Shown here one piece after another: positions 34,128 through 41,408 of a DNA stretch of 43,407 nt. The position numbers and the translations under genes are program-made. The notes beneath the pieces are model-generated. The model was given only the letters and a program-made list of their open reading frames with translations, was not told the DNA's origin and searched no databases. Source of the stretch: Ruminococcaceae bacterium OttesenSCG-928-I18 (GTDB lineage Bacteria > Bacillota > Clostridia > Oscillospirales > Ruminococcaceae); assembly GCA_030266325.1 (NCBI GenBank), contig JAJDHT010000009.1:1-43407 (forward strand), read 5' to 3'. The stretch's first letter is position 1. Each line of letters opens with the position of its first letter.

Positions 34128-35055
34128 TCACGCCCTGCCGGTTTCGCTATCCACCACGCGAATTTCTTTTTCGAGCAGATAGCCCGTTTTTTTGTGGACG
34201 GTTTCGGTGACGAGCCGCGCGAGCGCCAGGATATCGGCACAGGTGGCGCCGCCGAGGTTTACGATGAAACCACAGTGTTTTTCGCTGACCTGGGCATTGC
34301 CCACACGCGCCCCGCGAAGGCCGCATTGCTCGATGAGCGCGCCGGCGAAGGCACCTGTGGGCCTTTTGAACGCACTGCCCGCGCTGGGCAGGTGCAGCGG
34401 CTGTTTTTCCTCGCGTTTTTGCATGTTGTCTTCCATGAGGGCCTTGATTTCCCACCCCTGCCCTTTCCGCAGCCGAAAGGCCGCCGAGAGGATGACCCAG
34501 GGCTTTTCCTGGAAGAGGGAACAGCGGTACCCAAGGCCCAGATTCCCCGCAGGGGCGGTGGTCATGTTTCCCTTCTCGTCGAGGTAAGTGACGCTCTCGA
34601 GCACATCGGCGATTTCCCCGCCATAGGCGCCCGCATTCATGAAGACCGCCCCCCCCCACCCCGCCGGGGATACCGTAGGCAAACTCGAGACCGGTGTACT
34701 CCTGCTCGAGGGCCTTTCTGCATAGGGCTGAAAGCGGCACGGCGGCACCCGCGGAAAGGCCATCGCCGCAGACCTGTATCTCGCTGAAAGCCCCGCCCTC
34801 GGGACGCAGGATCATGCCCCGGTAACCCTCATCCAAAAAGAGAAGGTTGCTGCCTTTGCCCAAAATAAAAGAGGGTATGGAGGCCTGCCGCGCGATTTTT
34901 ATGCAGCGGTGGAGTTTTTCGGGGGTGTCCGGAAGACAAAAAAAGGCGGCGGGACCGCCGATTTTGAAACTGGTGTGTTTGGAGAGCGGCTCCTCCCGGC
35001 GAAAGAGGACGTCCGCCTCCCCCAATGCTTTGGCGACTGCTTCAAAGGCCCACAT
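34128..35055 (-). pseudogene. murB: UDP-N-acetylenolpyruvoylglucosamine reductase MurB, frameshifted
   Basis: MurB completes UDP-N-acetylmuramic acid for peptidoglycan and should be essential. The N-terminal half (HTSFKIGGPA, LGKGSNLLF, YTGLEFAYGIPGGVGG) and the C-terminal half (GAVFMNAGAYGGEI, LGLGYRCSLF, PSAGSAFKRP, GFIVNLGGAT) are each intact but lie in different frames. They meet at a run of nine C on the + strand (34649-34657, nine G in the coding strand); eight would keep the frame. The frames are compatible with one extra base. I start at ATG 35055; GTG 35070 is an alternative. It may be a sequencing error, a slippage switch, or a true loss. Confidence 0.85.
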
Positions 35056-35147
35056 ATATGATTGGTCCACCTATCTATACTATTTTACTGTCAAACGCGC
35101 CCCGTGCAGTGCCCGGCAAAGGCCCTGCGGTTCACTGCGGGACGCCA

Positions 35148-35885
35148 TCAGGGCGAAAACCGGCTTGCGACGGGCCGGCCATGCAGGACAAGCTCCTCAT
35201 GGAAGCGCGAAAACGAAGTGTTGACAATGAGCTCTTCGGGAAAGGCAAGTTCTTCGAGCAGGGCAAAGGCCCAGCCGAGTTGGCCCATGTTATATGTGGA
35301 GTGCGCATCGGAGTTGACGGCGATTTTGGCGCCGTATTTTTTGCAGCACAACAGCAATTCCCGCAGATTTCGCTCGTTTCCCTTACGCGCGACGGGAGAA
35401 TTGCCGTTGAGCTCGACAATTTTATTGTTTTGCTTGAAAACCGGCACGACACGTTCGTAATCAAACTTCCAGCGGCCCTCTTCCGGGTGGCCGATCATAT
35501 CCACATAGGGGTGCTGTGCCACCTGCAGCCACAGCTGTGTGGCATCTTCAAAGGAAAGCGGGGAGATACATTTCGAGTGCAACGCGGCGATGACCCAGTC
35601 GAGGCTTTTGAGGATTTCGTCTTCCATATCGAGATCCCCATTTCTGCCGATGGGGTTGGCCTCGGCCCCTTTGAGCAAAACAAAGCCGTCCTCGAGAACG
35701 GTGGGCAGACTTGTGATGTTGTGAAAATACCACTCGTGCGGGGAGTCGGGCAGTGCCTTGCCGTGATCTGTGACGGCCATGGCGCGGTAACCCAGGCAAC
35801 GTGCCTTTTCAACCATCTCATTCAAGGTGGAGAAGGCATGGCTGGAGGCGAGGGTGTGGGTGTGCAGGTCGGCTACGATATCCAT
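35148..35885 (-). CDS. PHP-domain phosphoesterase (YcdX-like)
   Basis: The 245-residue protein is a stand-alone PHP-domain phosphatase of the YcdX type, with the metal-binding motifs ADLHTHTLASSHAFST at 5-20, VTDHG near 38, and GHPEEGR and NSDAHS further on. Such enzymes bind a three-zinc or manganese centre; natural substrates are often unknown. It lies between hprK and murB, where the usual clostridial order has no such gene or has rapZ and yvcK nearby. No clear ribosome site distinguishes the start; ATG 35885 gives a family-like N-terminus. Confidence 0.9.
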   Translation of the reverse strand: MDIVADLHTHTLASSHAFSTLNEMVEKARCLGYRAMAVTDHGKALPDSPHEWYFHNITSLPTVLEDGFVLLKGAEANPIGRNGDLDMEDEILKSLDWVIAALHSKCISPLSFEDATQLWLQVAQHPYVDMIGHPEEGRWKFDYERVVPVFKQNNKIVELNGNSPVARKGNERNLRELLLCCKKYGAKIAVNSDAHSTYNMGQLGWAFALLEELAFPEELIVNTSFSRFHEELVLHGRPVASRFSP

Positions 35886-35909
35886 GCAGGAAAAGGTGAC
35901 CTTCTTTCT

Positions 35910-36860
35910 CTAGAGTGTGTGCTCGTTGGCCTCGGTGATGTCGTTTGTGAGGCCGAGCTGGTTGAGCAGCTCCTGTGCCGCATTGTACCCCATGGCCTTT
36001 TGGCGGTTGTTGAGGGCGGCGATCTCGATGATGACAGCGAGGTTCCGCCCGGGCATGACCGGGATGACCGTGAGGGGGATTTTGAGCCCCAGGATGTCCA
36101 TGGTGTTGTTTTCGAGCCCCGTGCGGCTATAGTTCTTCTTGTTGTCCCAGGGCTCCAGCTCGACAACGAGGTCGATGTTTTCGGTCTTCTTGACGGCGCC
36201 CGCGCCGAAGATGCGCCCGACATTGATGATGCCGATGCCCCGCAGCTCGATGAAATGGCGGATGTTTTCGGGCGCCTGGCCGAAAATGGTGCGGTTCGAG
36301 ACCCGGCGCAGCTCCACCGCGTCGTCCGCGATGAGTCGGTGGCCGCGCTTGAGCAGTTCGACGGCCGTCTCGCTTTTCCCGACGCCCGACTCACCGAGGA
36401 TCAGTATCCCCTCGCCATACACCTCGACAAGCACACCGTGGCGGGTGACACGGGGCGCAAGCTCGACGCTGAGCAGGGAGAGCACCCCGTTCATAAACGC
36501 CGTTGTGGACTCGGCCGAGCCGAGGACAGGCACCTCATATTTCCTTGCGAATTCCTCCATCTCGGAAAAAGGTTCCATGCCGTGTGTGATGACAACGGCG
36601 GGCGGCCTTGCGGCCATCAGCTGCCGCACACGCACATGCCGCATCTCTGAAGACTGCCCTTTGAGATACCCCATTTCGGCGTTGCCGAGAATCTGGACAC
36701 GGTTGGGCTGGAAATAATCCTCATAACCCGCCAGCAAGAAGCCCGGGCGGTTTACCTCGGGGGTGGATATCATAATGTCGTCGATTTCACGCGGGGTATA
36801 ATGGATTTCGAGGTGCAGAGACTTTTTGATCAGCCCCAAAGAGACTTCGTATTCACCCAT
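35910..36860 (-). CDS. hprK: HPr kinase/phosphorylase
   Basis: HprK phosphorylates Ser-46 of HPr and so controls carbon catabolite repression in Bacillota. The 316-residue protein has the family layout: N-terminal MurF-like domain, catalytic histidine in TRHGVLVEVYG (H141), Walker A GESGVGKS at 156-163, LIADDAVE near 175, the signature IELRGIGIINV near 205-215, and MPGRNLAVIIE near 275. AAAGGAG lies 6 nt before ATG 36860. It has its own promoter and a leader of about 200 nt that contains a strong hairpin. Confidence 0.97.
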   Translation of the reverse strand: MGEYEVSLGLIKKSLHLEIHYTPREIDDIMISTPEVNRPGFLLAGYEDYFQPNRVQILGNAEMGYLKGQSSEMRHVRVRQLMAARPPAVVITHGMEPFSEMEEFARKYEVPVLGSAESTTAFMNGVLSLLSVELAPRVTRHGVLVEVYGEGILILGESGVGKSETAVELLKRGHRLIADDAVELRRVSNRTIFGQAPENIRHFIELRGIGIINVGRIFGAGAVKKTENIDLVVELEPWDNKKNYSRTGLENNTMDILGLKIPLTVIPVMPGRNLAVIIEIAALNNRQKAMGYNAAQELLNQLGLTNDITEANEHTL

Positions 36861-36957
36861 AAACGGCTCCTTTGCTGCCGGTTCCTTTTTTCGTCAAGAT
36901 TCCCCTTCCACAGGGTGTGTCCCAAGTGTGGTTTTTTGAAAAACACAGAAAGGTTCC

Positions 36958-36992
36958 GTGCCCTCCCCCCGCCGAAGGCGGGGGGAGGGCAC
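36958..36992. repeat. Perfect 16-bp GC-rich hairpin in hprK leader
   Basis: Sixteen perfect pairs, GTGCCCTCCCCCCGCC with its complement, around loop GAA (TTC on the - strand). It lies in the predicted 5' leader of hprK. No T run follows at once, though a T-rich stretch comes about 17 nt later on the - strand. Attenuation, or a REP-like element, are both possible. Confidence 0.75.
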
Positions 36993-37072
36993 ATGAATTT
37001 TACCCGATAAACCACGCGATAGATACACTCCCCTTCCCTACAAGCCAAAGGGGAACCATACAGTATACCTCT

Positions 37073-37101
37073 ATTATAGTATAAAGCGGGCGGATTGGCA
37101 A
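37073..37101 (-). promoter_or_regulatory. Promoter of hprK
   Basis: On the - strand TTGCCA (37096-37101), 17 nt, perfect TATAAT (37073-37078), starting 2 nt after the stop of the upstream phosphofructokinase gene. The predicted transcript starts near 37066, giving a leader of about 205 nt. Confidence 0.75.
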
Positions 37102-37102
37102 T

Positions 37103-38179
37103 CTAGCCCAGAGAGAGGCCCATGCGTCTGGCCACACTGATGAGGTCGCAGTCCTCGGTGACAAGTTTTGTCTTGCCGGCCACCTCGCCCAGCGGGTTGC
37201 TGACGATCAGGTTGTTCTTCATGGCGACGGTGACGCCGTATTGGTCGTTCTCGACCAGCTGGGCCGCATAGGTGCCGAACTGGGTGGCGAGGATGCGGTC
37301 GTAGGCGGAAGGGGTGCCCCCGCGCTGGATGTGCCCCGGCACCGCAAGGCGTGTTTCGAAACCGGTAATCTGGGGTAGTTCGAGGGTGATGCGCTCCGAG
37401 GCGTTCGTATACCCGTTCTTTTTTCGCTGTTCCATCCAGTCTTTGCGTTTCATCCGGCTTTCCTCGAGGTCGAAACAGCCCTCGGCCACGGCGAGGATGG
37501 AAAAGCTTTTGCCCGAGGCGTTGCGCGCCTCGATGGCCTTTACCACGTTGTTCATATCGTAGGGCATCTCCGGGATGAGAATGATATCGGCCCCGCCGGC
37601 AATGCCGCTGTACAAGGTGAGCCAGCCCGTCTTGTTGCCCATGAGTTCAATGACCATGATGCGGTGGTGGCTGGAGGCGGTGGTGTGGATACGGTCGATG
37701 ACCTCGGTGGCAATATCGACGGCCGTATGAAACCCGAAGGTGACGTCGGTGCCCCAGATATCGTTGTCGATGGTTTTGGGCAGCCCGATGACGTTGAGCC
37801 CCTCCTCGCTGAGAAGATGGGCCGTTTTATGGGTGCCGTTCCCGCCGAGGCAGAGCAGGGCGTCGAGCCCGATTTTGGCGTAGTTGTTCTTCATGTTGGC
37901 AAGCTTGTCGATGCCATCCTCTTCGACGACACGCATCATTTTGAAAGGGGTGCGCGCCGTACCCAGGATGGTGCCGCCGCGGGTGAGGAGGTTGGAGAAA
38001 TCACTGTCCTCCATCTCCATGTAATCGCAATGGATCAAACCCGAAAACCCGTTGCGTATGCCGACGATTTCGACGCTGCTCTCCATGCGCTGGTAGAGCG
38101 CTTTCGCAACACCGCGGATGGTGGCGTTCAGGCCCGGACAATCTCCCCCTGCCGTTAAAATCCCCACTCTTTTTTTCAC
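37103..38179 (-). CDS. Second phosphofructokinase, mixed-signature type
   Basis: The 358-residue protein is a clear PFK family member (GILTAGGDCPGLNATIRG at 6-23, RGGTILGTAR near 68-77, GHIQRGGTPSAYDR near 285). Two specificity positions disagree with the classic pfkA nearby: the phosphate-donor motif reads GGNGT at 112-116, not GGDGS, and PKTIDND at 134-140 has lysine where ATP enzymes have glycine. Glycine at the fourth position of the first motif plus this lysine is the pattern of the group III (mixed) PFK clade, which is ATP-using in some actinobacteria. The donor here is uncertain (ATP or pyrophosphate). Confidence 0.88.
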   Translation of the reverse strand: MKKRVGILTAGGDCPGLNATIRGVAKALYQRMESSVEIVGIRNGFSGLIHCDYMEMEDSDFSNLLTRGGTILGTARTPFKMMRVVEEDGIDKLANMKNNYAKIGLDALLCLGGNGTHKTAHLLSEEGLNVIGLPKTIDNDIWGTDVTFGFHTAVDIATEVIDRIHTTASSHHRIMVIELMGNKTGWLTLYSGIAGGADIILIPEMPYDMNNVVKAIEARNASGKSFSILAVAEGCFDLEESRMKRKDWMEQRKKNGYTNASERITLELPQITGFETRLAVPGHIQRGGTPSAYDRILATQFGTYAAQLVENDQYGVTVAMKNNLIVSNPLGEVAGKTKLVTEDCDLISVARRMGLSLG

Positions 38180-38225
38180 AGCCGTCTCCCCCTGCCTATG
38201 TCCTGTGGTGCCTTTCTCTTACTTT

Positions 38226-38254
38226 ATCGTATGCCCTCCACCCCACTTTGTCAA
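38226..38254 (-). promoter_or_regulatory. Promoter of the second phosphofructokinase
   Basis: On the - strand a perfect TTGACA (38249-38254), 17 nt, TACGAT (38226-38231). The predicted start lies about 40 nt before the start codon. Confidence 0.65.
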
Positions 38255-38315
38255 CCGGACAGCGCTATGTCAGGTTCGACTGAAAAAAGAAAGGGCATAT
38301 ACCCCGCACGAAATC

Positions 38316-38344
38316 TTGACATTGGGCTTTTGAGCCGTTATAAT
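38316..38344 (+). promoter_or_regulatory. Consensus promoter of tRNA-Gln and tRNA-Pro
   Basis: Perfect TTGACA (38316-38321), exactly 17 nt, perfect TATAAT (38339-38344), with tRNA-Gln beginning 18 nt later. This is a textbook strong housekeeping promoter, as expected for tRNA genes. Confidence 0.92.
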
Positions 38345-38361
38345 TAACTCTGCGTTGGCGT

Positions 38362-38435
38362 TGCGGAATTGTGTAATGGTAGCACGGCAGACTCTGACTC
38401 TGTTTGTCTGGGTTCGAATCCTAGTTCCGCAACCA
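38362..38435 (+). tRNA. tRNA-Gln (CTG)
   Basis: Acceptor TGCGGAA pairs with TTCCGCA, discriminator A, encoded CCA. The anticodon stem caga/tctg encloses ctctgac, so the anticodon is CTG. A hairpin terminator follows 3 nt after the CCA, with partial read-through to tRNA-Pro likely. Confidence 0.95.
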
Positions 38436-38437
38436 AG

Positions 38438-38479
38438 GGCACTGTGGGAATGCACAAGAAGTGTACACAGTGCCTTTTT
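38438..38479 (+). terminator. Terminator between tRNA-Gln and tRNA-Pro
   Basis: Stem GGCACTGTG (38438-38446) pairs with CACAGTGCC (38466-38474) around a 19-nt loop, followed by TTTTTA. It is in the spacer of the two tRNA genes, so tRNA-Pro may depend on read-through or on its own unseen promoter. Confidence 0.85.
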
Positions 38480-38481
38480 AT

Positions 38482-38557
38482 CGGGGTGTAGCGCAGCTGG
38501 TAGCGCGCTGCGTTCGGGACGCAGAGGCCGCGAGTTCAAGTCTCGCCACTCCGACCA
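38482..38557 (+). tRNA. tRNA-Pro (CGG)
   Basis: Acceptor CGGGGTG pairs with CACTCCG (one wobble), discriminator A, encoded CCA. The anticodon stem ctgcg/cgcag encloses ttcggga, so the anticodon is CGG. Confidence 0.95.
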
Positions 38558-38561
38558 TGCG

Positions 38562-38613
38562 GAGTGTCCTTATAGGACCTGAGAGGTCTTGTAAGGACAC
38601 TCTCTTTTTTTTT
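38562..38613 (+). terminator. Terminator after tRNA-Pro
   Basis: Stem GAGTGTCCTTA pairs perfectly with TAAGGACACTC, followed by a long T run (38603-38613). It starts 4 nt after tRNA-Pro. Confidence 0.93.
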
Positions 38614-38834
38614 ACAGCTTTTGCGAAAGTGGAGTAGCTTAACGCTACTTCTTTTCGCGTTTTAATGTAGATTAGTAACTTTGGCATTTTGTTCCAATCC
38701 GGCGATTCAAAGGGGGCGACGGCGCTGTAGTGTATCGTCACGCGCTGCGTTTTTATGCCGTGCTCGCGCTCGGCGTGGTGTGCCACGATGGCCTGAGATC
38801 GGTTTGTGGTATACTATGGTTTGGATGCGTGGGC

Positions 38835-39716
38835 ATGAAAAAGAAACAGGTGAAAGATATGCTTTGGGTTATTCTTGGGCTGCTGGTACTGGCCGCCGTA
38901 ATCATATACCTTGCCGTGCCCGGCGGCAGGCTGTGGAAGCAATACCTGGCCGATGTAAAAGCCTCGTTGGCGGACATGAACGCGCCCGAAGAGTCACAGC
39001 GTACTTTCACAGAAGAAAACATTGCACCACTGCCTGCCCCACTTCGGCAGCACATCGTCAATGGGGGTTATATGGGAAAGCCCCTCATGGACAATATGCT
39101 GCTGCGGTTTCACAACACAAAATTCCGTATGTCTGCGGGCAAAAAGCCCATCCCCATACAGTTTATGCAGGTGAATTTCGCCCCACGGCCGGACCGCCAC
39201 GCCTTCCTGTCGGGTCGGATAGTGGGCATTCCCTTCCAGGCCAAAGACAGCGTGCTGGACGGGTTTGGCTCCATGACGGGTATGCTGGCCAAACGGTTTC
39301 AGCTTTTCCGGGCCACCGGGGCTGAAGTGGACCAGGGCCAGCTGATAACGGCACTGGCGGACGCCGTCTATATGCCCTCCCTATTTTTACAGGACTGTGT
39401 GGGATGGAAAACAATTGACGAACACACCGTTGAAGGTGAGATTTCATGGAAAGGCGTTTCGGCAAAAGGCAGATTCTCATTTGACAGCAGCGGCAAAATT
39501 TTCCGCTTTGACACAGACGACAGGTACATGGACGAGAATGGAAAGGGAAGCTCACTTGTGCCCTGGGTTGTGACCTATGGCGATTACAAGGAGCAGAATG
39601 GGTACCTTCAGCCGCGCAACGTCAGCGTGAACTGGGTGCTGCCGGAGGGTGTCGACACCTACTTCATGAGCGACTGGGTCGAGGTGAAGTACGCCATTGA
39701 CGAAACCAGCCTTTAG
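38835..39716 (+). CDS. Membrane-anchored DUF6544-like protein
   Basis: The 293-residue product has a lysine-rich start (MKKKQVKD), one transmembrane anchor (about 9-29, LWVILGLLVLAAVIIYLAVP) and a large extracytoplasmic domain. That domain carries NGGYMGKPLMDNMLLRFHN, GIPFQAKDSVLDGFGSM and WKGVSAKGRFSFD, resembling DUF6544 proteins whose function is unknown. ATG 38835 keeps the positive charges before the membrane segment. ATG 38859 is an alternative with a better ribosome site (AGGTGA, 5 nt), but it drops those charges. It follows the tRNA terminator and stands alone, with no partner gene. Confidence 0.72.
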   Translation: MKKKQVKDMLWVILGLLVLAAVIIYLAVPGGRLWKQYLADVKASLADMNAPEESQRTFTEENIAPLPAPLRQHIVNGGYMGKPLMDNMLLRFHNTKFRMSAGKKPIPIQFMQVNFAPRPDRHAFLSGRIVGIPFQAKDSVLDGFGSMTGMLAKRFQLFRATGAEVDQGQLITALADAVYMPSLFLQDCVGWKTIDEHTVEGEISWKGVSAKGRFSFDSSGKIFRFDTDDRYMDENGKGSSLVPWVVTYGDYKEQNGYLQPRNVSVNWVLPEGVDTYFMSDWVEVKYAIDETSL

Positions 39717-39919
39717 GCGGCTTTAACAAGAGATGAGGCATGAAGGCCGAATGGATAGCACCATGCGGCTTGAATTGCCGCTTCCGGCATACTTTTTGAC
39801 AACGTGGCGTTATCACTTTTGAGTAAGTCTTTCTTTTTTCTTTCACCTATCAATTGTAAACGAACACATTCTATGTGCTGAGGCAGACGACTCATATTGC
39901 GAAGAGGCACAAATTGGGT

Positions 39920-39952
39920 TGTAACGCAATCATCTCTACCGTGTATACAGAG
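39920..39952 (+). promoter_or_regulatory. Promoter module copy 1 (TGTAAC-N14-CGTGTATACAGAG)
   Basis: TGTAAC (39920-39925), 14 nt, then CGTGTATACAGAG (39940-39952). The same layout recurs at 40225-40257 before the Nif11-type peptide gene. The TGTAAC/CGT pairing resembles extracytoplasmic-function sigma promoters, though a weak housekeeping promoter with -10 TATACA is also possible. Confidence 0.45.
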
Positions 39953-40021
39953 ACAGAAAAGAAAAACACTCATTCCCAAAACCGTCTGAACAAAACATAA
40001 GAAAGGAGGAAACCCTCGGAG

Positions 40022-40297
40022 ATGAATTGGCTTGAGTTTTTACAGCGCTGGTTTTGTTTGAGAAAATTAAATGCTTGCGGCCGCTTCAATAGAGGCGGCA
40101 ATTTTTTGCCACTATGTGACAGTACGATCAGATCTATTATCTCGCAACTCCGCCGCAGACAGGGTTCCCAAAGCGCGATACCCATCGCTTACTTCGAAAA
40201 GACGCTTCATTACTACAGCGAAGGTGTAACACTATTTCATTTGTCGTGTATACAGAGTTGCCAGAAAAATACCCATCATGTAGGGAGGGCCTTATGA
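40022..40297 (+). CDS. Small unidentified reading frame upstream of Nif11-type gene
   Basis: A 91-codon frame follows a perfect AAAGGAGG (40002-40009), 12 nt upstream of ATG 40022, and a copy of the shared promoter module. The product is cysteine-containing (MNWLEFLQRWFCLRKLNACG at the start) and matches no family I recognise. Its second half contains the promoter of the next gene, and its stop overlaps the next start. It may be a decayed paralogue of the neighbouring peptide gene, or not be translated at all. Confidence 0.3.
   Translation: MNWLEFLQRWFCLRKLNACGRFNRGGNFLPLCDSTIRSIISQLRRRQGSQSAIPIAYFEKTLHYYSEGVTLFHLSCIQSCQKNTHHVGRAL
40225..40257 (+). promoter_or_regulatory. Promoter module copy 2, before the Nif11-type gene
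   Basis: TGTAAC (40225-40230), again exactly 14 nt, then the identical 13 bases CGTGTATACAGAG (40245-40257), 36 nt before ATG 40294. The exact repetition of both boxes and spacing indicates shared control with copy 1. Confidence 0.5.
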
Positions 40298-40590
40298 GAG
40301 AAAAAATTACCGAACTGATGAAAAACAAGGACTTCTTTGAACAACTTTCCACTACAAACAGCGCCGCTGAGGTAAAAACACTGTTTGCCAACCATGGCAT
40401 TGACGCGGAGAGTGACGAATTATTGGACATCCTGGCGGATATTTTTCTGAATAACGCGAATGAGGATCTTTCCGACGACGATCTGGCCTCTGTGGCGGGC
40501 GGCGGCAAAGACAGTACGCAGGATGAAAAATTTGAGGCTATCAAATCGGGGATGACACGCACCGCACGGGCCATTGTTGAATTTTGGTAG
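40294..40590 (+). CDS. Nif11-type leader peptide precursor (candidate RiPP)
   Basis: The 98-residue product looks like a Nif11-like leader with a double-glycine cleavage site: an acidic helical leader (MREKITELMKNKDFFEQL...LFANHGIDAESDELLDIL) ends LSDDDLASVAGGG at 59-71. The predicted core, 72-98, is 27 residues (starts KDSTQDEKFEAIKSG, ends ARAIVEFW) with serine and threonine but no cysteine. GGGAGG lies about 5 nt before ATG 40294. Such precursors are usually processed and exported by peptidase-containing ABC transporters and modified by enzymes; none is visible in the window. The family call is from leader pattern only. Confidence 0.75.
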   Translation: MREKITELMKNKDFFEQLSTTNSAAEVKTLFANHGIDAESDELLDILADIFLNNANEDLSDDDLASVAGGGKDSTQDEKFEAIKSGMTRTARAIVEFW

Positions 40591-40637
40591 CCACACAAGC
40601 GGATGCCCAAGGCCATACTGACACGTGTGGCCCTTTT
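40590..40637 (+). terminator. Terminator after the Nif11-type gene
   Basis: Stem GCCACAC (40590-40596, including the last base of the stop codon) pairs with GTGTGGC (40625-40631), followed by CCTTTTA. It closes the peptide transcript directly at its stop. Confidence 0.75.
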
Positions 40638-40751
40638 ATCATGTCAAAGCGCATCATAATGCACACTGCCCGCAGCTGGGCTACGGGGGATCGGCACCAC
40701 AGACCCACAAGTCCGCCCCAAGAGGCGGTGTATTAGGACCCCACTAATGGG

Positions 40752-40789
40752 GAATAAAACTCCCCCGCAGCAGTCACCGCAGAGGAGTT
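40752..40789 (-). terminator. Terminator of the lipoprotein gene
   Basis: On the - strand AACTCCTCTGC pairs with GCGGGGGAGTT (two wobbles) and runs into TTATTCC. It lies about 100 nt after the lipoprotein stop. A further 11-bp hairpin (40860-40885) right after the stop has no T run. Confidence 0.6.
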
Positions 40790-40889
40790 GAATAAATATT
40801 GTATTATCGACACAAAGTCGCAGGGGTTCTCCCTGATAGAAGCATCTTATTGTGACACCTGCCCTGTGGCAATAGCCACGGGGCAACAT

Positions 40890-41408
40890 TTATTCATATT
40901 CGTAATAGTTGTTGTAAGTGCCGTCATCATAGAACTCGACGTAGAGGTACAGGTCTGTGATTTGAGTAAGCGGTATTTCGTAGTATTCGTATTCGTCCCC
41001 GTCTGAATCCAGCGTGTACATATCGAAGGTTGTGCCTGCGGGTGCAGTAGAGTCAAACACGATATCGACATAGCTTTCATTTCCTAATACATAGCCAGGT
41101 TGAAGCAGGTTTTCCCCGAAAGTTGTTTCTTCGGAGCTTGAGAGCCGGATGTCGACCAAATCTGCATTACTAAAATTGTACAGCGTGAAGTCTAAAGAGT
41201 AGGTTTCCTCTGGGGCTGCGGCAGCGTCTTGGGCAGCAGGCGCTTGAGACGCCGGAGCCTGAGAAGCGGGCGCTTGGGACGCAGGGGGCTGCGACGCGGG
41301 AGGTTTAGAAGAAGGGGCGGCTTGAGACGAAGAATCACTTCCGCCACAAGCGCTAAAAGCCAGAGAAGCAAACAAGGTCACCAGTAAAAGAGACATCGCT
41401 TTTTTCAT
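40890..41408 (-). CDS. Proline-rich lipoprotein, unknown function
   Basis: The 172-residue product has a clear lipoprotein signal: MKKAMSLLLVTLFASLAFSAC with lipobox FSAC and lipid-modified C21. A low-complexity linker of PASQ and PPASQ-type repeats (about 36-60) follows, typical of a flexible spacer through the cell wall. The C-terminal domain (about 68-172) is acidic and rich in tyrosine (EYEYYEI, YNNYYEYE at the end). I recognise no family. AAAGGTGG lies 6 nt before ATG 41408. It is divergent from its tRNA-Ser-side neighbours and stands alone. Confidence 0.85.
   Translation of the reverse strand: MKKAMSLLLVTLFASLAFSACGGSDSSSQAAPSSKPPASQPPASQAPASQAPASQAPAAQDAAAAPEETYSLDFTLYNFSNADLVDIRLSSSEETTFGENLLQPGYVLGNESYVDIVFDSTAPAGTTFDMYTLDSDGDEYEYYEIPLTQITDLYLYVEFYDDGTYNNYYEYE

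Noticed and set aside
35025-36650. Open 541-codon frame on the + strand opposite hprK and the PHP gene
   Set aside because: It is antisense to two clearly real genes in GC-rich DNA, where long shadow frames are common, and resembles no family.
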